Assembly (NCBI RefSeq): GCF_028401415.2
Contig: NZ_CP171821.2
Span: 3,906,001 to 3,970,000 of the forward strand
Direction of reading: 5' to 3'
DNA from: Glaciecola sp028401415
GTDB lineage: Bacteria; Pseudomonadota; Gammaproteobacteria; Enterobacterales; Alteromonadaceae
Length of the DNA stretch: 64,000 nt
Shown piece by piece: positions 35,101 to 43,008 of this stretch (positions are counted from its first letter, which is position 1; every line of letters begins with the position of its first letter). The notes beneath the pieces were generated by a model. That model had not been told where the DNA came from. It made no database searches and saw only the letters and a program-made list of their open reading frames with translations. The position numbers and the translations under genes are program-made.

Positions 35101-36606
35101 CGTTCTTAGTTTTGATGACATTACCGCCATTGGGGTGTCGTCACCCATTGACCCGACGGCTTCTTGCCCGTCTTTCGCAAGCACTTTAATCACCTGCTGC
35201 ATTTCTTCGTAGCTGTAATTAAAGAGCTTATGAAAGGTTGCCATTTGATCGTCACTGAATACACGATTACCAATTTCAGAGGCATCAACCTGCTCAATTG
35301 GCGCAAGCCGTTTAATGTGGGACGTAATCCAGTCGGCATAAGGATGGCGAGTTTTTAAATCTTCATCAATTTCATTTGAGCGCCAGATTTTTCCGGTATG
35401 CGTATCTACCGCTAGCATCTCACCTGGGCCAACGCGTCCTTTTTCAAGCACGTCTTCTTGTTTGTAGTCCCAAATTCCAATTTCGGACGCTAAGGTAATA
35501 AACCCATCTTTTGTGATCACGTATCGTGCTGGGCGAAGGCCATTTCTATCCAAGTTACATGCAACATGACGACCGTTTGTCATCACAATGCCGGCTGGCC
35601 CGTCCCAAGGTTCCATATGCATGGAGTTAAATTCGTAGAAGGCTCTTAAGTTTGGATCCATCGTTTTATTATTTTGATAAGCCGGTGGTACTAACAAACG
35701 CATCGCCCTGAATAAATCCATACCGCCTGCCAAAAATAGCTCTAGCATGTTATCCAAGGAACTAGAGTCAGAGCCTGTGGTATTTACAAACGGCGCCGCA
35801 TCGCGAAGATCGGGAATAAGCGGGGTAGCAAATTTACTGGTGCGAGCGATGGCCCAATCACGATTACCTTTGATGGTGTTAATTTCACCGTTGTGCGCTA
35901 AAAACCGAAAGGGTTGCGCTAAAGGCCATTTCGGTAAGGTATTGGTTGAAAAGCGTTGATGGAATACACAAATAGAAGACTGCATATCGGGATCGGCGAG
36001 GTCATGGTAAAAGGCAGGTAAATCGCGCGGCATCACCAACCCTTTGTAAATCGTTACAAAGGTTGATAGACAGGCAATATAAAAATCTTCATCGTCCATC
36101 AAACGTTTTTCGGCGCGACGTCTTGCGACGTAAAGTCTGCGTTCTAAGTCGGGTAGTGACCATCCGCTGGGGGCATTGACAAAAATTTGTTCAATTTGAG
36201 GCACGCCCGTTTTAGCTAAATCGCCTAATATGTCGTTGCTTGTAGGTACTTCGCGCCATCCGACCACACTCAGTGTTTCTTTCTCTAGCTCTTGGTTAAG
36301 AACGTCGCGCGCGGCGCTGGCTTTAATCGGATCTTGATTGAGGAATATCATGCCAACGGCATAGTTTTTGTTCAGCGTCCACGATTTGTCATGCGCGACC
36401 TTGCGAAAAAAAGTGTCCGGTTTTTGTAGAAGTAGGCCACAGCCGTCCCCGGTTTTTCCGTCCGAAGCAACGCCCCCTCTATGCTGCATTCTATCGAGGC
36501 CTTCGATGGCGGTTTGCACTAGGCGGTGACTGGAGTCTCCTTGGGTATGGGCAATTAGTCCAAATCCGCAGTTGTCTTTCGAGTCGCTTACATTATATAA
36601 GGCCAT
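32140..36606 (-). CDS. gltB: glutamate synthase large subunit
   Basis: From the ATG at 36606 the 1488-aa protein has an N-terminal glutamine amidotransferase whose nucleophile is the Cys of DNCGFGL (Cys13). A short propeptide of about 12 residues is probably removed. A central domain and the FMN/2-oxoglutarate synthase domain follow with GQSNSGEGGEDP and SGYDGGTGASPL. A [3Fe-4S] cysteine set lies near CKYLRICHLNNCATGVATQ, and a C-terminal beta-helix with repeated GG-x-LVI elements closes the protein. It makes two glutamates per cycle with GltD. The longer frame at 36633 is less likely because AAGGAG lies nine bases before 36606. Confidence 0.95.
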   Translation of the reverse strand: MALYNVSDSKDNCGFGLIAHTQGDSSHRLVQTAIEGLDRMQHRGGVASDGKTGDGCGLLLQKPDTFFRKVAHDKSWTLNKNYAVGMIFLNQDPIKASAARDVLNQELEKETLSVVGWREVPTSNDILGDLAKTGVPQIEQIFVNAPSGWSLPDLERRLYVARRRAEKRLMDDEDFYIACLSTFVTIYKGLVMPRDLPAFYHDLADPDMQSSICVFHQRFSTNTLPKWPLAQPFRFLAHNGEINTIKGNRDWAIARTSKFATPLIPDLRDAAPFVNTTGSDSSSLDNMLELFLAGGMDLFRAMRLLVPPAYQNNKTMDPNLRAFYEFNSMHMEPWDGPAGIVMTNGRHVACNLDRNGLRPARYVITKDGFITLASEIGIWDYKQEDVLEKGRVGPGEMLAVDTHTGKIWRSNEIDEDLKTRHPYADWITSHIKRLAPIEQVDASEIGNRVFSDDQMATFHKLFNYSYEEMQQVIKVLAKDGQEAVGSMGDDTPMAVMSSKLRTVYDYFRQQFAQVTNPPIDSLRENHVMSLATCIGREQNVFNETSGYAHRVLFDSPVLVYTDLKQLKEYDSKYYHYEQIDINYHLDEGLEDAIVRICDETERAVKDNNAAFVILSDRHIAKDKLPIPAAMAVGAVQRRLVEKQLRCDANIVIETASARDPHHFAVLIGLGATAIYPFLAYETIEQMVDHKDLDISPMNAILNYRKGINKGLFKIMSKMGISTVASYRSSKLFEAVGISDDVTELCFKGVPSRLQGASFEDFEQDLINAARIAWLKRKSISHGGLLKFVHGGEYHAYNPDVVKTLQDAVVSGEYAHYQRFSSLVNGRNPSHLRDLMQLKVSDNPIDIEEVEAAEKLYPRFDTAAMSIGALSPEAHEALAIAMNRLGGQSNSGEGGEDPKRFNTEKNSKIKQVASGRFGVTPHYLVNANVIQIKVAQGAKPGEGGQLPGDKVNKYIAELRFSVPGVTLISPPPHHDIYSIEDLAQLIFDLKQVNPEALISVKLVSEPGVGTIATGVAKAYADLITVSGYDGGTGASPLTSVKYAGSPFELGLAETQQALVENGLRHKVRVQTDGGLKTGLDVVKAGILGAESFGFGTGPMVALGCKYLRICHLNNCATGVATQDAKLRDNYFIGLPEMVMNYFKFVAQEVREIMASLGIARFEDLVGRTELLALLEGQTAKQAKLDLSPLLEKPEAGYHTKLFCSETTNSPIDKGELNLSILNDAQDAVYEKRSIHLRYPVRNTDRSVGATLSGFIAKRFGNSGVDDNPIKIRLEGTIGQSFGVFNVGGLHMHLIGDANDYVGKGMTGGKLVINPPSRVTFDQHASAIMGNTCLYGATGGKLYAAGRAGERFAVRNSGAIAVVEGIGDNGCEYMTGGIVAVLGSVGVNFGAGMTGGFAYLYDEFDDLERRVNHELIDVQGIQDKVILSEHLRGLINEHYEETGSAHSLHLLTHFAQEMQKFRLVKPKTSDVKNLLGHISRSSAELRIQAQ

Positions 36607-37172
36607 TGTCCTAAACTCCTTCACATGCTTCATATCGCGCTAATCGCGAAAACGAAACGTGTTTTAATATGCGCAAATCTATATTGTTTGGATCGAGCTT
36701 AAACTACCGATACTTTTGTTGTTGTGTGATTCGCAGTGTTGTGTCTCTATTTCATAGCTATAATAATTGTCATAGCAGTCCCGCATGAGCATATGGAATT
36801 TTTATGCAATATTGCCATTGCATATGCGTTTTAATTGGCGGGTCAATGAAAGTACCTAGATCTGCTCATAAAATCAATCATCACTGATAATAATTAGCTC
36901 ATTCATGAGAGTTATAATAGTTAAATTATTGATTTTTAAATTATTTTACTTTTCCCAAAAATATTTTTCCGTTGTAAAAGGTCGTTAACACGCAAAAAGT
37001 AGCTTGAATTCAACGCTTTATATTCAGCTTGATTCATCACCATAAAAAATGAAAATTGCCAGCCTTATAACGAATAATTATTCTATCTGCATTGTTGAAG
37101 TCTGAAGTCGCGCTACCCTGCAATTTGAATTCTTGGTACGATGCACTCAAGGCTTCTTCCCAATCAATATAT
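36607..37172. other. 566-bp divergent intergenic region between gltB and arcB
   Basis: No convincing gene is seen. The region is A+T-rich and must hold both promoters. Notable sequences are a perfect inverted repeat ATGCAAT-N6-ATTGCAT (36804-36823), two CATATG hexamers (36790-36795 and 36821-36826), a direct repeat of TCATAGC around 36768-36778, and a TTGAATTCAA palindrome near 37010. A clear sigma-70 promoter could not be picked with confidence. A 18-codon frame at 37049-37105 has no ribosome-binding site. Confidence 0.6.
36804..36823. promoter_or_regulatory. perfect inverted repeat in the gltB-arcB control region
   Basis: ATGCAAT and ATTGCAT form a perfect 7-bp inverted repeat around six bases, about 200 bp upstream of gltB. 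The form suggests a dimeric regulator site. Lrp, IHF and others act on gltBD in E. coli, but none can be assigned from this sequence. Confidence 0.4.
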
Positions 37173-39533
37173 ATGCAATTTAAAACACCATCCGATTCAT
37201 GGGCGATTAAGTTTGCCCAATTCGTTGATAAGGTCGGCACGTTTAAAGTGAGCGTGCTTTTTGTGCTGTTTACATTAATGTTCACTCTGCTCGGCTCATA
37301 TGTGGTGAGAGCCAGTATGGGTAGTGATATTGAGGTTGATGATTTTATAGGCGCTTTGGTACTAACACTGATTAGCGCGCCATGGGTCCTGTACTTTTTT
37401 AGTGAACTTATCAAGCACCTAGAACATTCTAGAATTAGCTTAGAAGAAGCCGTTTCGCAATTAGAACGCCTGCGAAGACACGACGTCATTCTTAATCGAG
37501 AGCTTCAAAATAACATTCGTCAGCTCAACTATGAAATTGAGCAACGCAAAAATGCCCAGCTAGAGCGTGAAAAAATGTTTTCCGAACTAGAGCGCCAAAT
37601 CAAAGAAAAGTCAGAGCAAGAGATGCAGGCTCGTCGCTTATCTACTCTCACGCGCTCCATCATCGATGCTTCACCAGATCTCATTTACTATCGCAACGAG
37701 GAAGGTAAGTTCGCCGGTTGCAACAAAGTTGCAGAAGAGCTTGTCGGTAAAACAGAAGAAGAATTGCTTGGACTCACGCCTCATCAAGTCTACGATGAGG
37801 AACTTGCGCGGCAAGTTGCGGCATCAGATCATGAAGTGCTTGAGCGAAATGCCTCCATTACTGAGGAGCTGTGGCTAAAATTCGCAGATGGTCGAAAACG
37901 CTTTTTTGAAATGCAAAAAGTCCCGTTTTACGACAGTGACGGTCATCGTTTAGGTCTGTTGGCCTTCGGGCGAGATATGACTGAGCGTAAGCAGTCTCAA
38001 GTTGCCATTGAACAAGCCAGTAAAGACAAAACAAAGTTCATAGCGACTATTTCCCATGAACTACGAACTCCGCTTAATGGGATTGTTGGTTTAAGTCGAA
38101 TGCTTCGCGACACCAAGCTAGACAAAGAGCAATACGAATGGGTAAGCACTATTTATGCTAGTGCGATTACGCTTGGCAACATATTCAATGACATTATCGA
38201 CTTAGACAAGCTCGATAGAGACAAGGTCGAAATACAGTTAAAAACCGTATCAACCACCGCTTTTGTAAATGAAATCGCCAGCATTATTCGCCTACTAGCA
38301 GAAGATAAAAATCTCAAGTTCAATTACGATATTGTAGAGCCTGTGCCAGCGGCTTTTGAGGCAGATGGAACACGTCTTCGTCAGGTTTTATGGAACATGT
38401 TGTTTAATGCTGTCAAGTTCACGCCAAAAGGCTCTGTCTCGCTAACCATGTCGGCGAGCAATACCAGTACAACTAGTGCAGAAATTCACTTTACCATCGT
38501 TGATACGGGCATCGGGATTGCCAAGGCCGAGCTCGACAAGATTTTTGCGATGTACTATCAAGTCCAGCGCGATGACCATAAATTTGCTACCGGCACTGGC
38601 ATTGGCCTCGCCATCTGTAAGCAAATGGTAGATAAAATGGGCGGCAATATAAAAGTGAATAGTGAAGTAAACAAAGGCACATGTTTCGAAATCACCTTGC
38701 CGGTTAAAGTGTCAGAAGAGCGTGCTGTTTTAGAGGAGTTACAAGTCACTGGCCTGAATATTCTGTTAGTTGAAGATATTGAACTTAATGTCATGGTAGC
38801 TAAAGCATTGCTTGAAAAGCTCGGTCAAAAAGTGTCGGTCGCAATGACGGGGCAAGCGGCTATCGACATGATTCGAGAACAAACCTTCGATTTGATTCTG
38901 CTGGATATTCAGTTGCCAGATATGAATGGCTTTGATGTTGCAAGAACGGTACTTGAGGAAGATTTGGTGCTGCAGACTCCAATCGTAGCGTTGACTGCAA
39001 ACGTGATTAAAAAGCGTGAAGAGTACTTGCAAAACGGTATGGACGACGTGATTGCGAAGCCAATTAAAAAAAGCAGAGTGATTAAAGTATTTAACGAACT
39101 GTTCGCAGGCAGCGATTCTGATCCGGTCACTTTGGTTCAAGACAAAGAGGACAAAGTCAAGATTCAAACAGAGGCGCCCGTTGTGCTTGATGCTGAATTG
39201 CTCAACATGCTAGTCGATACCATTGGCGATGCTATGGTGAAAACGAGTCTTGGTGTTTTTCAGGATAAGATCCCCGAATACGTTGAGATAATGAAGGTCG
39301 CATTGACTGCCCATGACAAGGATGAAGTGTGCTCGCAAGCACATAAAATAAAGGGAGCGGCCGGATCTGTTGGGTTATCCCGAGTGCAGGCGTCGGCAAA
39401 CCTTATCCAGCAAGGTGATCATCCCGCATGGTGGGAAAATGTGCACGATTGGATGGAGCAATTGGAGATGGCTTTAGAACAAGATGTTCCTGCGCTTGAG
39501 CAATGGCTTTCTGAAAACGAAATAGATGACTAG
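37173..39533 (+). CDS. arcB: aerobic respiration control hybrid sensor kinase ArcB
   Basis: From the ATG at 37173 the 786-aa protein aligns with E. coli ArcB (778 aa) by domain order. There are two membrane helices, a coiled-coil linker and a PAS domain. The kinase has FIATISHELRTPLNG (His295), NMLFNAVKF and GTGIGLA. A receiver with Asp578 in LLDIQLPDMNG and an HPt domain with His724 in AHKIKGAAGSVG follow. ArcB senses the quinone pool under low oxygen and phosphorylates ArcA. In E. coli Cys180 and Cys241 form redox disulfides. Here the first is kept (Cys183) but the second position is Phe (GRKRFFE), as noted in findings. The longer TTG-initiated frame from 37092 has no ribosome-binding site. 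Confidence 0.93.
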   Translation: MQFKTPSDSWAIKFAQFVDKVGTFKVSVLFVLFTLMFTLLGSYVVRASMGSDIEVDDFIGALVLTLISAPWVLYFFSELIKHLEHSRISLEEAVSQLERLRRHDVILNRELQNNIRQLNYEIEQRKNAQLEREKMFSELERQIKEKSEQEMQARRLSTLTRSIIDASPDLIYYRNEEGKFAGCNKVAEELVGKTEEELLGLTPHQVYDEELARQVAASDHEVLERNASITEELWLKFADGRKRFFEMQKVPFYDSDGHRLGLLAFGRDMTERKQSQVAIEQASKDKTKFIATISHELRTPLNGIVGLSRMLRDTKLDKEQYEWVSTIYASAITLGNIFNDIIDLDKLDRDKVEIQLKTVSTTAFVNEIASIIRLLAEDKNLKFNYDIVEPVPAAFEADGTRLRQVLWNMLFNAVKFTPKGSVSLTMSASNTSTTSAEIHFTIVDTGIGIAKAELDKIFAMYYQVQRDDHKFATGTGIGLAICKQMVDKMGGNIKVNSEVNKGTCFEITLPVKVSEERAVLEELQVTGLNILLVEDIELNVMVAKALLEKLGQKVSVAMTGQAAIDMIREQTFDLILLDIQLPDMNGFDVARTVLEEDLVLQTPIVALTANVIKKREEYLQNGMDDVIAKPIKKSRVIKVFNELFAGSDSDPVTLVQDKEDKVKIQTEAPVVLDAELLNMLVDTIGDAMVKTSLGVFQDKIPEYVEIMKVALTAHDKDEVCSQAHKIKGAAGSVGLSRVQASANLIQQGDHPAWWENVHDWMEQLEMALEQDVPALEQWLSENEIDD

Positions 39534-39553
39534 CTTTAAGACCTTCTTAAAGC
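39533..39553. repeat. inverted repeat at the arcB/mgtE convergent junction
   Basis: GCTTTAAG (39533-39540) and CTTAAAGC (39546-39553) pair perfectly around ACCTT, overlapping the last bases of arcB and mgtE. It may act as a shared terminator, but no T tract follows on either side. Confidence 0.5.
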
Positions 39554-40905
39554 AAAAACAGGGTTGCGCTGCCCAAGAAAGCAAATATTCCAACTACGTC
39601 GGTTATAGTGGTGAGAATAACGCTGCCTGCAAGCGCCGGATCGATTTTCAGCTTTTTCATAATGATTGGCAAGGTTGCGCCTGCTAACCCTGCTGCAATC
39701 ATATTCATCATCATGGCAAACGCAATGACGCCGCCCAGCATATAATCTTGTTTCCAGATGGCAATAACGCCGGCGATAAGGATTGCCCATATCATGCCGT
39801 TGAAAAATCCGATAGCAAGTTCTTTTCGCACCAGCCATAGGGAATTGCTGGCTGTTACGTGACCAAGCGCCATGCCGCGGATAACCAAAGTAAGGGTCTG
39901 ATTGCCTGCGACTCCGCCCATGCTCGGTACGATGGTGTTCAATATTGCAAGAACGGCCAACTGACTTAAGGTAGATTCAAACATGTCGCTAACTGCTGCG
40001 GCGAGCAGGGCAGTGATTAAGTTCACACCCAACCAGACGCTTCGCCTTCGAGTACTTTGCCCTACAGGTGCGAAGGTATCCTCTTCATCATCAAGCCCCG
40101 CCATACTCATCATAGAGTGCTCAGCGTCTTCACGAATAATATCCACCACATCATCAATAGTGATTCGACCCACAAGCTTATTGTCGGCATCTACCACTGG
40201 CGCAGAGAGCCAGTTGTAACGTTCAAACATACTTGCGACTTCATTGTCGGGCATATCATCATGAATAGCCTTTGGCTCGTCGTCCATGATCTGAGCAACA
40301 GAAACATCTGAATTTGACGTTAGCAAACTGGAAAGTGATACGGTGCCAATGAGCACATCTTGGCGGTTGACGACATACAGTGTATCGGTGTTTTCAGGAA
40401 GTTCGGTTTTCAGGCGCAAGTACCGAAGCACTACATCAATATCGACATCAGGCCGCAAGGTCACCGTATCGGTGTTCATAATGAAACCGGCAGTCTCCTC
40501 ACCATACGACAGTGCCTTTTCTGCTCGGTGTCTGTCTTGCGTATCCATTGATTTTAAGATGCTTTGCAGTACATCATCGGGTAGCGTACTTAGCGTTTCG
40601 GCTAAGTCATCGGTATCCATTTCCTCAAGTGCATCAACCACATTTGAGGGCACCATTTTGGCAATAATACCGTTACGGACGTCTTCAGAAAGCTCTTCAA
40701 GTACATCACCATGAAAATCTGCGTCGAGTAAACGCCATAGCTCGTCGCGGGTTTTCGTGGGTGAAGATTCTAGCAGTAAGGCAACATCTGAAGCAGGTAA
40801 ATCAAGCAGCATTCGCCTGACGCGGACATAAGCGCCAGCGCCAAAGGAACGGTTGATTGACTCTAAACGCAGTTGCGTTGTAGATAATTCTGCTGTTTCA
40901 GACAT
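39547..40905 (-). CDS. mgtE: magnesium transporter MgtE
   Basis: This 452-aa protein has the MgtE layout: a superhelical N-domain with LEEMDTDDLAETLSTLP, two CBS domains (DEPKAIHDDMPDNEVASMFERYN and KLVGRITIDDVVDII region), a plug helix, and five membrane helices with PSMGGVAGNQTLT near the pore. It passes Mg2+ and is gated by cytosolic Mg2+ bound to the CBS region. It is the last gene of a long minus-strand series, 44 bp after npr, and converges on arcB. Confidence 0.93.
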   Translation of the reverse strand: MSETAELSTTQLRLESINRSFGAGAYVRVRRMLLDLPASDVALLLESSPTKTRDELWRLLDADFHGDVLEELSEDVRNGIIAKMVPSNVVDALEEMDTDDLAETLSTLPDDVLQSILKSMDTQDRHRAEKALSYGEETAGFIMNTDTVTLRPDVDIDVVLRYLRLKTELPENTDTLYVVNRQDVLIGTVSLSSLLTSNSDVSVAQIMDDEPKAIHDDMPDNEVASMFERYNWLSAPVVDADNKLVGRITIDDVVDIIREDAEHSMMSMAGLDDEEDTFAPVGQSTRRRSVWLGVNLITALLAAAVSDMFESTLSQLAVLAILNTIVPSMGGVAGNQTLTLVIRGMALGHVTASNSLWLVRKELAIGFFNGMIWAILIAGVIAIWKQDYMLGGVIAFAMMMNMIAAGLAGATLPIIMKKLKIDPALAGSVILTTITDVVGIFAFLGSATLFLL

Positions 40906-40949
40906 GAGCTCTCCGCAGATGTGGACCTATTTTCCCAAGTTGGGGCGTA

Positions 40950-41249
40950 TTATTCTTGCTCGTCGAATTTATTTTGTATAAGTGCGCAAATCGCTCGCAT
41001 CGCCTCATGCGCATCACAACCGCTACATGTCACATTAACGGTTTTTCCCTGCCCGCTCTCAAGCATCATCAGCGCAAGGACACTGTCTGCAGGCGCGCTA
41101 TTGTCTCCTTGGGTGAGTTCAATACTGGCTTTAAACTGATTGGCTAACTGAACCAATTTAGTTGCCGCTCTGGCATGCAGCCCAAGTTTGTTGACGATGG
41201 TTATTGAACGCGACAACGTTTGTGAACCTTCATTTGCACCATCACTCAT
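40950..41249 (-). CDS. npr: nitrogen-related HPr-like phosphocarrier (NPr)
   Basis: This 99-aa protein has the HPr active-site pattern NKLGLHARAATKLV with phospho-accepting His25 and a MMLESGQGKTVNV segment. In the nitrogen PTS it carries phosphate from EI-Ntr to PtsN. A short N-terminal extension makes it slightly longer than usual (about 90 aa). It lies 20 bp after rapZ, as in E. coli. Confidence 0.92.
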   Translation of the reverse strand: MSDGANEGSQTLSRSITIVNKLGLHARAATKLVQLANQFKASIELTQGDNSAPADSVLALMMLESGQGKTVNVTCSGCDAHEAMRAICALIQNKFDEQE

Positions 41250-41269
41250 CTTAAAGCGTCACTCTTTTA

Positions 41270-42163
41270 TTATTGCTCAGAGCTTTCTTTGGCATCATTT
41301 TTTTGTTCTGTTGGTTTATGTAGTTTTAGTTCTCGATGTTTCACTTGTACATCACCATGTGTGGCCTTGAAGGTTTCAGATAGTGATTGCGCAACAAATA
41401 CACTTCGATGCTGGCCACCTGTGCACCCTATAGCAATGGTAACATAACTTCGGTTGTTTCTTTCAAGATGAGGCAGCCAAGTCGTTATTAGGTTTTGTAC
41501 TTGCCATATGAACTTCATCACCAGCGGTTGACCTGCTAAAAAAACCTCTACAGGGCTGTCGAGCCCGGTTAAAGGGCGTAGGTCAGGGTCCCAGTGGGGA
41601 TTTGGTAAAAAGCGCACATCAAACACATAGTCAGCATCTTTGGGTAAACCATATTTAAAACCAAAGGACTCAAACAAGATAACTAAATCAGTGCTTTTTT
41701 TGCCCAGAACACGTTCTCGAATCAATTCTGCTAAATCATGTACAGAGAGTTGATCGGTATTGATGGTTAAGTCAGCTTTTTCTGCCACGGGGATCAGTAT
41801 TTCGCGTTCGGCGTTGATAGCATCGGTAAGCGAATTAGACAATTTAAATAAAGGGTGTAGCCTGCGCGTTTCGCTGTATCGTTTTATTAATACGTCATCA
41901 CTTGCGTCTAAAAATATGATCGTAATATCCCAAAATTCGGGCAGATATGCCAAAATCTCGGATATTTCCTGCTCTGCTTTTGGCATGTTCCTCACGTCTA
42001 TGCTCACAGCAACCAATTCGTGTTCGTCAGCTAGGGCATGAGTTAAGGTAGGCAGCAGATTTACGGGAATATTGTCAACACAGTAGTAGCTTAAGTCTTC
42101 CAGTGCACGAAGCGCAATGGATTTGCCCGAGCCGGAACGACCGCTAATAATTAAAAGCTTCAC
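41270..42163 (-). CDS. rapZ: RNase adapter / nucleotide-binding protein RapZ
   Basis: This 297-aa protein begins with a Walker A motif GRSGSGKS (residues 8-15) and has the YCVDNIP and GCTGGQHRSV motifs of RapZ. In E. coli it guides RNase E to the sRNA GlmZ and so tunes glucosamine-6-phosphate synthesis. It is between ptsN and npr in the sigma-54/PTS-Ntr cluster. Confidence 0.93.
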   Translation of the reverse strand: MKLLIISGRSGSGKSIALRALEDLSYYCVDNIPVNLLPTLTHALADEHELVAVSIDVRNMPKAEQEISEILAYLPEFWDITIIFLDASDDVLIKRYSETRRLHPLFKLSNSLTDAINAEREILIPVAEKADLTINTDQLSVHDLAELIRERVLGKKSTDLVILFESFGFKYGLPKDADYVFDVRFLPNPHWDPDLRPLTGLDSPVEVFLAGQPLVMKFIWQVQNLITTWLPHLERNNRSYVTIAIGCTGGQHRSVFVAQSLSETFKATHGDVQVKHRELKLHKPTEQKNDAKESSEQ

Positions 42164-42241
42164 AACTTACTCCTATGGGCACGCACAAACAGCGTATGAA
42201 ACAGAGTTTAGAAAGCTTTAAGCTTAATGACCCAACGTGAA

Positions 42242-42685
42242 CTAGGCAAGCGCACTGACGATTTCTTTTTTATCCTCTGCCTTTCTGATGGCTTTGACGA
42301 TATCTTTGTCGCTGAGTTTTCTGGCAATGCCTGATAGGGCTTTAAGGTGTGTATCGGCTTCTTCGCTTGGTACCAATATCGCGAAGAAAATATCAACAGG
42401 TTTGTTGTCAATTGCGTCAAACTCTATGGGTTCGTCGCTGGTGACAATAATCGCCATAATCTGGTTGATGCCATCGATGCGACCATGCGGAATAGCAATG
42501 CCGTTGCCGATGCCAGTGCTCCCCATTTTTTCCCTGCTAAGCAAACTGCTCAATACTTCACTTTGGTTTAATCTGGGATTCTGTTTGACAGCAATTTCAC
42601 TGATGACTTCAAAGATACGTTTTTTGCTATGACAGTCGACCGAACACTGTGTTCGGTCGAGTGAGATAATGTCGCTGATTATCAT
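42242..42685 (-). CDS. ptsN: nitrogen PTS enzyme IIA (PtsN)
   Basis: This 147-aa EIIA-Ntr domain protein has the GNGIAIPHGRIDG motif with phospho-His67 and the EPIEFDAIDNKPVDIFFAI strand. It accepts phosphate from NPr and regulates potassium uptake and other systems rather than moving sugar. It lies 12 bp after hpf and lacks a clear ribosome-binding site of its own, so coupling to hpf is plausible. Confidence 0.92.
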   Translation of the reverse strand: MIISDIISLDRTQCSVDCHSKKRIFEVISEIAVKQNPRLNQSEVLSSLLSREKMGSTGIGNGIAIPHGRIDGINQIMAIIVTSDEPIEFDAIDNKPVDIFFAILVPSEEADTHLKALSGIARKLSDKDIVKAIRKAEDKKEIVSALA

Positions 42686-42697
42686 AGGTAGGAAGGC

Positions 42698-42985
42698 TCA
42701 ATGTCGTCTTAATTTCTCTTTGTGCTTAATTACTTGCCGGTCAAGCTTATCAATAAGAGAATCGATGGCCGCGTACATATCGGTGTGTTCAGAATTTGCG
42801 AATACCTCTCCGCCATTGAGATGCACAGTGGCTTCTGCTTTTTGATTCAGTTTTTCAACATTCAAAATAACGTGCACGTTGTTGATATGATCGAAGTGTC
42901 GCTCTAGCTTTTCAAATTTTGTATCCACGTAAGTTCGCAATGAATCGGTAATTTCCACGTGATGACCGGTAAGATTAATTTGCAT
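42698..42985 (-). CDS. hpf: ribosome hibernation promoting factor (short form)
   Basis: This 95-aa protein has the HPF/YfiA pattern: MQINLTGHHVEITDSLRTYV and VDTKFEKLERHFDHI, then YAAIDSLIDKLDRQVIKHKEK. It binds the small subunit in stationary phase and promotes 100S ribosome dimers. It is 23 bp after rpoN, its usual partner. Confidence 0.93.
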   Translation of the reverse strand: MQINLTGHHVEITDSLRTYVDTKFEKLERHFDHINNVHVILNVEKLNQKAEATVHLNGGEVFANSEHTDMYAAIDSLIDKLDRQVIKHKEKLRRH

Positions 42986-43008
42986 ATGCTAGGTCCTCTT
43001 TTTGCTGT

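Noticed and set aside
36804..36823. Sigma-54 (-24/-12) promoter for gltB
   Set aside because: TGGCAATATTGC on the minus strand resembles the consensus, but the spacing between GG and GC is about three bases too short.
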